Below the pieces are notes generated by a model. The model did no database searches. It was not told the origin of the DNA and saw only the letters and a list, made by a program, of their open reading frames with translations. A stretch of DNA of 64,000 nt from Chionis minor (Eukaryota; Chordata; Aves; Charadriiformes; Chionididae): NCBI GenBank assembly GCA_013398295.1, contig VZSF01001524.1, positions 1,831,186-1,895,185 on the forward strand. Direction: 5' to 3'. Numbering within the stretch: position 1 is the first letter of the stretch; each line of letters starts with the position of its first letter. The position numbers and the translations under genes were made by a program. This document shows positions 1 through 11,197 of this stretch, piece by piece.

Positions 1-361
1 ATTATGCATGAGAATGTCCCACATAGGTAATGCATGACCCAGTAGAATGAGGTCAAAGCACAAGATTGTTTTAATCATCAAGTTGCTTGATATGATTTAA
101 TAAAATTTCTGGCCTAACTGAATGGTTACAACTCAGTGAAAAAAGGAAAATTTATGGCTTTTGGAAGAAGGGGCATACCACTCGTGAGGACTACAAAGAT
201 GTGAGGCTATTGAGGGAGAAAATTAGAAGGGCTAAAGCCAAACTAGAACTTAATTTGGCTTCTGATATTAAAGACAATAAAAAGTTTCTATAAATAATTT
301 AGCAACAAAAGGAGGACTAAAGGACAATCTCTATCCTTTAGTAGTTGGGGGTGGAAACATA

Positions 362-1066
362 GTGACAAAGGATGAGGAAAAGGCTGAGGTAATTAATGCC
401 TTCTTTGCCTTAGTCTTTAACAGCAAGACCAGTTGCACCCTGAGTACCCAGCCCCCTGAGCAAGAAGACAGAGGCAAGGAGCAGAATGAAGCCCCCACAA
501 TTCAAGGGGAAATGGTAAGGGATCTGCTACACCACTTACACATACACAAGTCTATGGGACTGGATGGGATCCACCTGAGGGTACTGAGGGAGATGGTGAA
601 AGCACTCACCAAGCCACTTTCCATCATTTATCAGCAACCTTGGCTAACCGGTGAGGTCCCACTTGACTGGTTAGCAAGTGTGATGCCCATCCACAGGAAG
701 GGCCCGAAGGAGGTTCTGGGGAACTACAGCCCTGTCAGTCTGACCTCAGTGCTGTGGAATATTACGGAACAGATTATCCTGAGTGCCATTATGCAGCACA
801 TGCAGGATAACCAGGTGATCAGGCCCAGTCAGCATGGGTTCATGAAAAGCAGGTCCTGCTTGACTAACCTGATCTCCTTCTATGACAAGGTGACCCGCTT
901 GGTGGATGATAAAAAGGCTGTGGATGTTGTTTACCTGGACTTTAGTAAAGCCTTTGACATGGTTTACCACAGCATTCTCCTGGAAAAACTGTCTGCTTAT
1001 GAATTGGATGCTCACTGGGTCAAAAGCTGTGTGAATGACTGGGCCCAAAGAGTTGTGGTGAATTGA
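362..1066 (+). pseudogene. CR1 ORF2 reverse transcriptase fragment, interrupted
   Basis: This open stretch encodes the first part of the CR1 reverse transcriptase. The fingers region is visible (GNYSPVSLTSV), then QHGFMKSRSCLTNL, then the metal-binding motif A as VYLDFSKAFD at roughly residues 190-199. The frame stops at a TGA (1064-1066) where intact CR1 copies have a glycine codon after RVVVN. Reading on in the same frame recovers the next conserved segment ([13 protein letters not shown]) and the catalytic box, here SADD at about 1187-1198 instead of F/YADD. The first codon is GTG and is not a real start: the segment is an interior piece of a longer ORF2. The stop and the altered catalytic box show that it is not functional. 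Confidence 0.9.
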
Positions 1067-1374
1067 GTTAAATTCAGTTGGTGTCCAGTCACAAGCTGTG
1101 TTCCCCAGGACTCAGTATTGGGGCTGGTTCTGTTCAATATCTTTATCAATGTCCTGGACAAGTGGATCAAGTGCACCCTCAGTAAGTCTGCAGATGACGC
1201 CAAGTTAGGTGGGACAGGTCAACCTGTTTGAGGGTACGAAGGCTCTACAGAGGGATCTGGACAGGCTGGATTGATGGGCCAAGGCCAGTGGTATGAGGTT
1301 CAACAAGGCCAAGTGCTGGGTCCTGCACTTGGGTAACAACCCCAGGCAAGTGCTACAGGCTTGGGGAAGAGTGG

Positions 1375-1755
1375 TTGGAAAACTGCCTGGCAAAAAAGGA
1401 CTTAGGGGCGTTGGTTGACAGCCGGCTGAATATGAACTGGCAGTATGCCCAGGTGGCCAAGAAGACCAACAGTGTCCTAGCTTGTATCAGGAATAATGTG
1501 GACACCAGGACTAGGGAAGTGATTGTCCTCCTGTACTCAGCCCTAGTAACACCCCACCTCAAATACTGTGTTCAGTTTTGGGCTCCTCACTACAGGAAGG
1601 GCATTGAGACACTGGAGCATGTCCAGAGAAGGGCAACAAAGCTGGTAAAGGGCCTAGAGCACAAGTCTTATGAGGAGCAACTGAGGGAACTGGGGTTGTT
1701 TAGTCTAGAAAAAAGGAGGTTCAGGGGTGACCTTATCACTCTCTACAACTACTGA
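1375..1755 (+). pseudogene. CR1 ORF2 C-terminal fragment
   Basis: This is the C-terminal part of the same CR1 ORF2, in a different frame from the RT segment upstream, so at least one frameshift lies between 1205 and 1375. Recognisable CR1 stretches are [19 protein letters not shown], the [20 protein letters not shown] block, [20 protein letters not shown] and [14 protein letters not shown], ending [10 protein letters not shown]. These match the region between the RT catalytic core and the 3'UTR in avian CR1 elements. It continues directly into the element's 3'UTR. It is a decayed remnant with no expected protein product. Confidence 0.9.
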
Positions 1756-2076
1756 AAAGGAGCTTGTAGCAAGGTGGGGGTCAGTCTCTTCTCCCAAGTA
1801 ACAAGTGGTAGGACAATAGGAGATGGCCTCAAGTTGTGCCAGGGGAGGTTTAGATTGGATACTAGGAAACATTTATTCACAGAAAGGGTTATCAAGCATT
1901 AGAACAGGCTGCCCAGGGAAGTGGTAGAATCACCATCCCTGGAGGCATTTAAAAGGTGGGTAGATGTGGTGCTGAGGGACATGGTTTAGGGGCAGTTTTG
2001 GCAGTGTTAGGTTTATGGTTGGACTCAATGATCTTAAAGGTCTCCTCCAACCTAGGTGATTCTATCTACGATTCTA

Positions 2077-5000
2077 AAATTTATTCTAAATAGGGATCAA
2101 AACATAGCAAAAATACTTTCTGTTTTTAAGGGGAAAAAACCCCAAACCAAAAACCAACAAACAAATCACTAAAAGTTTTGTAATAGAAAACATATTTTCC
2201 AACTTCTCTTATAGTCTATTTTCAAATGATAGCTTAGCTTTCACCAGTTTCATTTGTTGGCAGTCACAGCTTTAACAGCATGTCCCTTCAAAGCATACTT
2301 ATTTCAGGATTCAACATAAAACCATGGATTTTCTCAATGCATAAGTGTTTAGCTTTAGCTTTTATGTCTGTTGGGCTACGAAACACTCCCTGTGATTTGC
2401 TAGGTTTAGAAATGAGACCCAGTCACTTACCACGTGCTAGAAGAGATTGCAAAGTTATTGCTATATACTGTAAAGTATCTTCTCCCTGGTGCCTTAAGCA
2501 TACTCTACATGGCATGGGCAGCTGAGATGGGAACTGTGCCATTATGCTTAGGAGACAGTGGAAGGGGTGCTGGAGAGCAAGGACAAACTCTTGTTTATAG
2601 TTTCACTACATCACCAGATTAGGAAGAGAATCCAACTCACGTGGAAAAAGCCCCCAGGAGGTCTCTAGTCCAAACTGCTCCGGGTTTTTTGTTTCTAGGA
2701 TACCCTCTGGACTTGTTAGTGAGCAGCTAGATCCTTGATTCAGTGGTCCTCAGCTAAACAGGAGAAATGGATTTTTCCCAACCTCTTGTCTGAGATCAGA
2801 CATAATGGTAACCCAGCTCTTTAGAGTAACTGTTTTGCAGTCCATTTCTCCAGTAAGTTTATAATCAAAATGGTAGCTTTCAAGGAAATGCTGAGGATGT
2901 GGCATTTCTGCAAGTGTTAATATATCATAGTTAATATCTTAGTAATGTATTCATTCATATTTCGTAGATATAAATGAATAGGGACCCATTTGTAGAAAAG
3001 AGCTTACGTCAGTAAATATGCTGCCAACAGTTTGTATCCAGGCTATCTAAACTTCAAGACCAAGTCCATGAGATTAAAACATAGGAATAGTATTATTGTA
3101 AAAGTCATGTTATTTTATTCAGTAAAAAAATATTTTATTTCTGGAAAATCTTAACATAAAAAGATCTGCATTTCACACCAGAAAGATAACTGGCAAGGAG
3201 AAAATTACAGGATGACTTCTAAAGAGTCCGTTCAGAAAAATATAATAAAACTGATTTTTATAAAGATGCCAAATTGTCAGAAAAATCAGTAGTTACACTA
3301 AAATACTATTCTGTCAGCATTTCCATTATAAATTTTGTCTTTCTAGGTTTTATAGGTCACATATAAAGACTCACTGACAGTTAAACTGAGTTTAGGCTCT
3401 TAATCACACGACAATAATGAAATGGAATTGTCTTTGCTTTTGACAGCTTTAAGGCATCATGCCCCAGATATAGCTTCATGTTTAAAATGAATTCCAAGGG
3501 AGATCTGTTCTGTAAATTTGCAAATCAAAAGTTTCTTGCTAACTTTTTGATAGGGATTTAATCTCTGAAATCTGTTAGTCCAGACCTAAATACATACAGG
3601 ACTGAAAAATTACATTCATTGGCTGGAAGTTAGTTTCTGAGGAAGATTTTGAGGATTTTTTCCCTTGATCAGCTTTACAGCTGGTTACTGACGCTAAAGG
3701 GATTAAACAGTAATGGGACTTTTCTTGTTGGACACGTGAGCATTTCTGCTCTTTGGGAAATCTGACATGCTGAAAAAATTATATTTGCTCTGCCTCAGAA
3801 CAACGGGCATAATCTGTGAAACAGGTAATTCTGGAGAAATAGAATTTTTTAAAAATGGGAACATTTTGTTTGGTATAAGACAAACCTAGAAGTTTAAGCC
3901 TGGTGGCTTCCAGCTCTTCATCAGTATGTATGATAGAGAGACCAGAGCCTAGAAGTTCCAAAAGTCAAGCTGAGCTTGGAGCTTTGAAACTCCAGGCTGG
4001 TAGTCCTGTCACCTTGTCACCCAAAAGCAGACTTGTGAGTGTTTGGAAAATATCAAGCTCTAAGTAGGTTCTTAAGCGCTGGTCTCCAAGGAAGGAAGTC
4101 TCAATCCCTAAGTTCTTCCTAGCTCACAGGGAAATTCTCGGTCTTCTCTTTGGATAATTAAAATCCAAATTCTAGAGAAAGCGTCTCCCTTATCCTAAAA
4201 GTTCCCAAAGTGTTTTCCAAGACTATATCCCATTTCTATAAATTAAAAGGAAAATTCCCTGTAGCCCAATTCTGGATAAGACTGCAAGAAATGGTATTGA
4301 AGTTGATGGAAATATTCACACTGGTAAAATTCAGCAAGTCTTAGTGGTATTATTAGAATAGTGATAATATTTCATCTTTGGAAAAAGATAATTTTTTTAA
4401 GAAATACTTATATTAAACATTTTTTCCATCTTCAGTTAAGTTTAAGTTTAATTAGCTAAAATAATGAAAGTTCATTTAAAATAATCTCTAAAGCAGATTG
4501 GCCACCTTTTAAATTAGCCATACTATACAGCTTCACTGACAGTAATACAGTAGCTTCAGTTTTACATTCATGTAAATTTGAACTTGGCGCTTTTTTTTAT
4601 TTATCTTGTTTAATATGCATTGAAAAGTTCTATAATCCACAGGGGGAAAAAAACCCTACTGCAAGGTGTGGGTATTTTTGTCACTATAGTTTTGGTATTG
4701 TATTTGTAGGTAAAAGATGTGCCTTTTTTCACATTATATTTAGGTACTATCTTTATCTATAATATTTATAGTTAGCAGACCCCAAATGTGAAATGATTAC
4801 TGTTTTCTTGTCTCTCAGAAAGACAGAAAACCCAGAAAAAACCACATTCTTAGAATCACAGGTTTTGTCCCAAAGGCAGCAAACGCCTCTGACACCTCCT
4901 TCCACTCTCATTGCCAGCTCAGCTCTGGAAAGCAAACTGTGAGGATGGAATTGACAAAGCTCCAGCTATTTTATGCATACAGTAGTTTGGTCCCTTAAAA

Positions 5001-5655
5001 TCTGAATTATGGACCACATTGCTTTCTCCTGGAAAGTGTCTCAGGAAGGGAGAAGATATTCCAATGACAACATGAGTGTGAATTTATGTGGAGAATAAGA
5101 GGACCAAAAAGTATTCATTTAGATTTTATTATCAGAACTATCTGTAGGCAACTAACCACTTCTTTAGTATGCCCCTGAATCTTGGCACTGGGGTGAAGAT
5201 CTGAAGTTCCATTCTTTATCCTCTTCTGGACATCACGTTACTGACTTCACGCTCTCGTCATTGCTCAATACAGGTTTAACTCCTCCCAAACAGACTCAAA
5301 CCAGTTACTTAATCTGTGGCACCTTATTCTATAGGTAGTCTTCCACTAAAATCAATACACTGGTATGGAGTGAAAAAAAACGTGGAGAGATTAATACTGG
5401 AGTTTGTCCAAGAAAATCTTTAAGCCACAGAGGTGGAATTAATGCAGCAGTATTTCCATTAATGCTGTGGTCAATTTGTCAATTCCACTGTCTACTCAGC
5501 ATTTGGTCTCTGCCTCTCCTAGACCTAATTTGCCCCAACACACTCTTTTAGAGTACCAAACCAGTGATGGTTACTACACTTATTTTCTCATCTGTTCCTG
5601 TTCAGAGATTGGAGGCCTTTGTATGCAACTGTCCCTTTCTTTATTCCTCTTCCAG
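2077..5655. other. Unique AT-rich DNA, no gene seen
   Basis: No repeat I recognise, no RNA gene and no convincing exon on either strand. Open frames here are at most about 80 codons, lack recognisable domains and look like chance. The stretch contains several A/T runs (for example about 3120-3140 and 4385-4400) and no CpG cluster. Confidence 0.6.
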
Positions 5656-5813
5656 AGCTAGCAGAGAGGGCTGCCTATGCAGATCTGAAATAAAGCCTAG
5701 GGCAGAAGAGGACAATACTCCAATTCCTGGTATAGATGTAAGGGAGGAACTGAATAACTGGTTAAATAGTAATTTGCTAGCTTCAGAATCATCAAAGAGT
5801 TCTGATTGCAGTG
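5656..5813 (+). CDS. Candidate internal exon, unknown product
   Basis: This is an open 158-nt segment bounded by plausible splice sites. The acceptor follows a long pyrimidine tract (CTTTATTCCTCTTCCAG ending at 5655) and the donor is GTG|GTGAGG at 5813/5814. The frame stays open across the whole segment, entering with one base of a split codon and leaving with one. The predicted peptide is polar and protein-like rather than low-complexity: it contains AEEDNTPIPGIDVREELNNW followed by a serine-rich LLASESSKSSDCS. I do not recognise it. A weaker alternative donor is GAT|GTAAGG at about 5737. No neighbouring exon with matching phase was identified, so chance remains the leading alternative. Confidence 0.22.
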
Positions 5814-6191
5814 GTGAGGAGAGCAACCAAGTACATCTGGCTTTCAGGAGAGTGGAAAGTCTACTTTTATGCCAAAGCTAGCCCATAAATGTCTGGCTCA
5901 GATCCCAGCTTTGTTGGCCCATTATGAGCACTTTTATTTGACCTTTTTATTAATGTCAGTGTTGTTCCTAGCACACACATGTCTTAGATTCTCATACAGC
6001 AAGAAAATTTAGAAAGATGGTTTTATAAGAATTAAATATACTTTAGGTAGCACTGTCCTAAAGTACTAGCTTGTCTGAAAGTAGTGAGAAGAGTGGTCAA
6101 TTTGTGTGTTAACTGTGGATCTAGTGGCTTAAGTGCCAAATAGGCAATGAATTAGTAAAAATGGTTGTGGCCTGTTTAAAGGGTTTATAAG
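5814..6191. other. Unique DNA, no gene seen
   Basis: Ordinary AT-rich sequence between the candidate exon and the antisense CR1 tail. No repeat or open frame of note. Confidence 0.6.
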
Positions 6192-6361
6192 AAATCACAG
6201 AATCACAGAATGGTAGGGGCTGGAAGGGAGATCATCTAGTTCAACCCCCCTGCCAGAGCAGGTTCACCTACTGCAGGCTGCACAAGGATTGCATCCAGGC
6301 AGGTTTTGAATGTCTCCAGAGAAGGAGGCTCCACAACCTCTTTGGGCAGCCTGTTCCTATA
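6192..6361 (-). mobile_element. CR1 LINE 3' end, antisense
   Basis: The left edge starts with the reverse complement of the CR1 tail (AATCACAGAATCACAGAATGG). It runs through the antisense 3'UTR (GGAAGGGAGATCATCTAGTT, then GAAGGAGGCTCCACAACCTC and GGGCAGCCTGTTCC). The element is therefore on the minus strand, 5'-truncated to about 170 bp and entirely 3'UTR. It is less diverged than the 9.6 kb copy, judged from the clean tail. No coding capacity. Confidence 0.95.
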
Positions 6362-7560
6362 TGATGTAAATATAAAATCTTGCCTTGGGATTATTTATGT
6401 CTGTATTATAGTCTTCTTTAAACAGGAAGTTTTGTTGTTTCTGTTAGTACTATATCTGTCTTATGTCTCTCAGTTTACAAAAACAAACCTATTGTGTTTC
6501 TTGGAAATTATGACACGTAGGATTCATTGGTCTGTTGAATAAACACCAATACATTGACATTTAAAACTGAGGTGTTTATGTAATAAAAATATAAAAATTA
6601 ATATAGTAAAAAAATAGCTCTCTCAGGAGAGCTAATACAGGCATGAAGAGGTACTGAGCTATAAAGGTGAATGTTCAGATGTGTGTCAGATGAGCAGATA
6701 AATTCAGTTTGCAATTTCTTGACACCTGGGGATGAGCCAATATGAAATGAATTATGAAGTGTGCATGGATTAAATGAACATTGTGACACAGAAAACATTC
6801 TATTTGTTTAACTTTTCATCCATAGGTCCAAGTCTTCAAAATAAAAAGAACAAGCAAAAAGGACCTCGGTCTTGGAAATTTTTTTACTGCAGAACAGGAT
6901 GACTCAGGGGTTTGTAGTGGATAGAATTCAAGCCATTTATTCGAATCTGGACCAAGCTGGTAGTGACTGCAAGTCAGTACTGGCTGCTGTGTGTGTGTTT
7001 GGGGGGCTGGGTAGGATGCATGCATATGTGATAGCCCTTGGCAGTCGGATGCCAGCTGCTAGTGGACTCTGACCCATATAATATAACGTAACCTCACACA
7101 ACCCGCTCCTCAGCAGTCTCAGCCAAAAGGCCAAACATAGAATGGGCACTGAGACAGAGCTAAACTTTCCACCCCATGTAGCAGTTCCTTAAAGTACACA
7201 CTTCAGTAGGGCGGGTAGTGAGAACACCACTTTATTGCTGCCGTCCATGTTGTACAGAGTCTGTGGAAAAACTGAAGAATGGAGCTTCCAGCAGGGCCAG
7301 CCTGGTACTTCTCATAAACTTCTTTTACATTCCACCATTGTACTCGTGTTCAGCTGGAAAATGTTAATCACCGCTATCGGCTTGTACTTTCACCATGGCT
7401 GAGAAGGATCTCTCATCTGAACACAGCTTTGCAATCTACTTACCTTGGGACCCGGTCAGAGACAGAGTTAAATGCTACCTGGCATAAGATGCCACTGTTC
7501 AGAGGAGAGATTAAATCAACACTGGTTTATTCAATGCCTTTTAACTTACCTGTTAAATTC
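6362..7560. other. Unique DNA, no gene seen
   Basis: Contains a short imperfect GT run near 6990-7000 and an ATGCATGCAT palindrome near 7018-7027. Open frames are short and overlap on both strands without any domain signal. The stretch 7080-7440 has moderate complexity but matches nothing I recognise. Confidence 0.55.
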
Positions 7561-8050
7561 CCAGTTAAAGGTGATTGTCAAGGACTGAGGGCTGGTGAGG
7601 CACCAGCAGACATGTGCCCTCCCTTCCCAACCAACCCTGTCCCTCAGCTGTCAGCAAAGCAGGCTGGCACGTGCCAAGGACAGTGACCCGAGTCAGTCAC
7701 AGCCCAGACATTCCAAGGCAGGAAGGCAGCCCCAGGGGCAAGGACAGGCTCAGGTTCAGAGATGGTAACCAACATCATCCAGACTCACAGGGAAAGTCAT
7801 GCAAGTCAGCCTGTTGACCAAGGTCCTGGTCTGGGTTGGTGAGGCACAGGGCCAAGCAGGGGTATGCCTGCAGGGTGACTGCGGCTGCAGCTTGGGCAGG
7901 GACAGGGAGCGAGAGCAGGAGCCTCAGCTCAGCAGCAGCCCTGGGTGAAGAAGGGGAAACCCCTTGCTTCTGGCTCTTCCTTTCAAGGCCACCAGCTGCA
8001 CTGCTTCTAAGTTGACCCTCAGCCCAGGAAGCCAAACCCTGGATGCTTGG
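7561..8050. other. GC-richer block of unknown nature
   Basis: This block of about 490 bp is clearly richer in G and C than its surroundings and poor in CpG. It has open frames on both strands (plus 7614-7817, minus 7775-8035), whose proteins are rich in Ala, Ser, Pro and Gln and show no domain. Two minus-strand donor-like sites lie just to its left (ACTTACC at about 7438 and 7546 on the plus strand). It could be an exon of a minus-strand noncoding transcript or an old unrecognised repeat. The sequence alone does not decide. Confidence 0.35.
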
Positions 8051-9607
8051 AGATATTCAGCGTCCTGTCAGAGCTGTGGGATCTTAGTGAAACAATCAAC
8101 TTGCAGCACTTGAAACAGGTTTGCTTTTGGCCTTTTGTGTTTAGTGGATGTAATTGTTACGAACACTGACGTCATCTTAAAAGGACTTGTAACTTTTTCA
8201 GAGGTTCCCAAAAGGAACCTACTCCACAAACAATACTGCTGCAGATGTGAATTAAGGATGTAGGATGTACAAAAGCATTTTGATTTCCTAATTTTGATTT
8301 GGTACTACTCAACGTAACCCATGGTGCCTCTTGGTAAACAGCAATCTATGATTTACACCTTCAGTAACATAATCCTTGGGACTTTTGCAAGATGCAAATT
8401 CTCTTGGCCCAGAGGTTCTGGCGTATGTAATGCTCTGGTCAAAATCATGATCCAAATGGGAAAGGCTTTGTTATGTATTTCAGAACTCAGTGATCCAGAT
8501 GGAGATAGTTAGGAAATAGTATTACTGAAACTTTGGTCTGCATAATGCAGAACACAGACTGGTCAATCATGCCTTTAGCAAAATTGCTGTTTTCCCATTG
8601 ACCGTAACTTCTAACTTCGAAATGTAATTGTTTTGGTTTTGTCTTTTTAACTGAAATATCTCCAATGTTAGCAAAGAACACAGACAATTAAGCCTGCATT
8701 CAGTTGGCTATCTTCAGACACCAGCACTATGCTCCTTCTTCGATGGCTTCCTGTTCCCCTTGAATTCCCCATATGAGGTTTTTCTCTCCTTCCAGAGATT
8801 TCAGGCAGAAGAGTTTTGTATAGTTTTTCTTCTGAACTGACCCTATAAAAATAATAAACAGTTTCATTTAAAGGTGTTAAAGTGTAACTGATGTCTAACA
8901 TTCATAGCTTCTTTTTTCTAACATTTGTATTGATTTTCATTTAAAAACAGCAAAGATGACATTACATGACAAACAGGAAGTAGTGAAAGAGTTACACAAT
9001 ATTGAAGAAGTACACAACATGGTAGTGATGGTTAAGTCTCAAAGTATGCAAAGTTTAATTTGGCTTAGATTATCACCCCAAAGTTCTGGTCCCTATTAAA
9101 AGCTGCACTTTAGACAAGAAATTGGACCACATATCTTCCAATAACAGTCTGGTTAGAATTACCGCATGTCCTGGTTCTTGTCACATTGCAAATGTCACAG
9201 GATTAGTTTTCTGCATCGAGAATTCCTCTTTCCAACTCCAGTGTGATCTTTGTAGGATTGCAGGATGCTGACTGAGATTGCATGTCAGTGGACGTGTATG
9301 TACGATACAGGCAAGTGTACTGAACATGAACAAAAGGGGTTAATCACTAGGGAATGAAAAACAGAAGAGAAACCTGAGTGCCATAAGTTTATGTCACTGC
9401 ACACTCTGAGAGCAGAGTTCATCTCATCATTTCCAGGCAAGGGATAAGTAGTGGTCCAGGAGTAGTAATACACTGATGTAAAACCAAGCTTACCATTCTG
9501 TAAAAATGTTTTGAGAGAATGTGTAAGATCTAACTTTCAGGTGTCACACAGACATCACAATGTGATTGTAATAGTTTTTTGAAACTAAACATACTTGAAA
9601 ATAAAGA
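8051..9607. other. Unique AT-rich DNA, no gene seen
   Basis: No recognisable repeat, RNA gene or splice-bounded open segment. Open frames are under 80 codons and domain-free. Confidence 0.6.
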
Positions 9608-9660
9608 TCACAGATACAGAGAATAATTGAGGTTGGAAGAGACCTCCAGAGGTTTTCAAT
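9608..9660 (-). mobile_element. Very short, diverged CR1 3' tail, antisense
   Basis: The sequence CACAGATACAGAGAATAATT followed by GAGGTTGGAAGAGACCTCCA matches the reverse complement of the extreme CR1 3' end. Only about 50 bp remain, so the copy is almost completely 5'-truncated and noticeably mutated. Confidence 0.75.
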
Positions 9661-11178
9661 TTGTCAATTAAGTGGTGATGGTAACTATTAATTAACTGTT
9701 ATAACTGAATAGATGGCAATAGAAATATGTTACATGATGTTAGTCTTACTGACTGGTAGATGTCTCATACTTAGGAATTACTCCAAGGTCAAAGTATTGA
9801 TATTGAATTTATGTAGATTTCTTTCTGAGGATGACAAATCTTTCCCACACCTTGCTGAGTCCAAACCTCTGAGCCAGCCCTATTCCCCGCAAGAAGTACC
9901 AATTTCTGAGGAACTGCTCAGCTGTTTAATCCACCTCAAGCAACCTTGTGTCACCAACACAAGTCCTAGCCATGCACTCAGGTAGCCCAGGGACCCTCCA
10001 TGCACTTAGCAACCTTTATCACTCCTTTGCCGCCCCCACTCTAACCGAGGCCTGCATTGCAGTCTTTCCTGAACCAGCCTGGGCAAGGAAACTGCTGGGA
10101 CTGTTCTGCCCCTTCCCTGTCCATAGACGTTACTCTCCAACTTCTGCTGCAAAGCTGTGAGTTTAAAATAAGTATAGCCAGTGCTGCCAACATGTTTCGG
10201 AACTCAGAGGACAGCCTGTGGAGCTCTCTCGTCCTCCTCCTCTCCAATTTCGGCCTTTTCTGACCTGCTCTCTGTTGCCTGTGTGGGAGGGAGAAAAATT
10301 GCCTTGTGAAGCTTCCGAGGCAACTGTCACCACTCCTCTTCCTCACTGCCAGGGTGGGAGACTGAGCCAGAGCAATCTCCCAAGCACAGGGGTTGTTCCT
10401 GCTCTCTGTTAACGCACACCTGCATCCACATGAGACCCTATTACCCGTGACTCCGTCCCATTGCCTTGACGCTTGCAAGCTGGAGTCCTGCCCATTGGGC
10501 TGTGGCCGCAAGGGCTCACTGAAGAACATCCTCCTTGCCAGCAGAGCTGGAAATCCAATGCGTTGCAGCCCAGCTGGGGCTGACAGACAATTCTCTGTCC
10601 AGGTTGCACAGCTTCATTCTCAGTGTTTACAAGTGCTATTTGACCTTCAGAGCAAGACTGCCCCAAGACCTGCTCATTCCCAGCCTTGGCCTGGGCACTT
10701 CCCTGATTTTCTGCAGATGATGGGCTGGCTGTCCCATCTCTGCCTGAGGCCAGAGAACCAAGCAGGACCTGTTCCTCAGAAGGTATTGCAGAGAGTGCCA
10801 GCTAATCAGGTCTCCTGGCCCTCCAGTAAAAATACCCATCCCTGACAACGCCAGACCTCAGGGCCATGTCTCATCTTTCCTCTTTCCAAATTTTGCTTTC
10901 CTTTCCCCTATCTGGAGCAAATACGCGAAAGGAATCTTCACAAGGGTAATCTGTCTCTTCTTCTTCTCTCACTCATCTCTGTCAAGTATACATGGGGCAA
11001 CTGTGGCGTTGATAAATGAAGACTTACAGATATGTGACTTGGCCAAACAAATGTTTCTGCCCTCTCTGCCAGGCAGACAACATGCAGTGGGGGTGTGTGA
11101 GGTGTGCGTGTGTGCTCTGTGTGTGTGCCTCCTCCACCTCTGCCCTGCCTATTCCCTATTTCCTCAGTGGGTACTGCC
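9661..11178. other. Unique DNA with a GC-richer core, no assignable gene
   Basis: The segment from about 9840 to 10850 is GC-richer and carries the longest non-repeat open frames of the window (minus 10041-10529, plus 10393-10845). Because stop codons are rare in GC-rich DNA, frames of 150-160 codons on both strands here are weak evidence. Neither has a recognisable domain, and both begin without a clear start signal. One splice-like segment (acceptor near 10062, donor CT|GTGAGT near 10160) was noted and not accepted. An imperfect GT-rich run lies at about 11094-11133. Confidence 0.45.
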
Positions 11179-11197
11179 AAAAAAAAAAAAAAAAAAA
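11179..11197. repeat. Poly-A tract, 19 bp
   Basis: Uninterrupted run of 19 A. No AATAAA or ATTAAA lies in the 40 bases upstream and no retrocopy is recognisable before it, so it is listed as a simple homopolymer. Confidence 0.95.

Larger units (their letters stand above)
120..2076 (+). mobile_element. CR1 LINE, 5'-truncated, ORF2 remnant plus 3' end
   Basis: This is the longest CR1 retrotransposon copy in the window. Translation from about 150 gives the ORF2 linker before the reverse transcriptase (FWKKGHTTREDYKDV, then KAKLELNLASDIKDNKKF), followed by the RT domain, the C-terminal ORF2 part and a 3'UTR. The 3' end reads GGACTCAATGATCTTAAAGG and closes with an ATTCT-type tail near 2076. ORF1 and the endonuclease domain are absent, so the copy is 5'-truncated, the usual outcome of target-primed reverse transcription. 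The left boundary is approximate. The reading frame carries several stops and shifts, so it is a fossil. I see no target-site duplication, which is normal for CR1. The CR1 family assignment is secure; I did not try to name the subfamily. Confidence 0.95.

Noticed and set aside
10041..10845. Overlapping long open frames on both strands (162 codons minus, 150 codons plus)
   Set aside because: They lie in GC-richer DNA where stops are rare, have no clear start or splice context, overlap each other on opposite strands and show no domain.
11179..11197. Poly-A tract as the tail of a processed pseudogene
   Set aside because: No polyadenylation signal upstream and no coding remnant before it.
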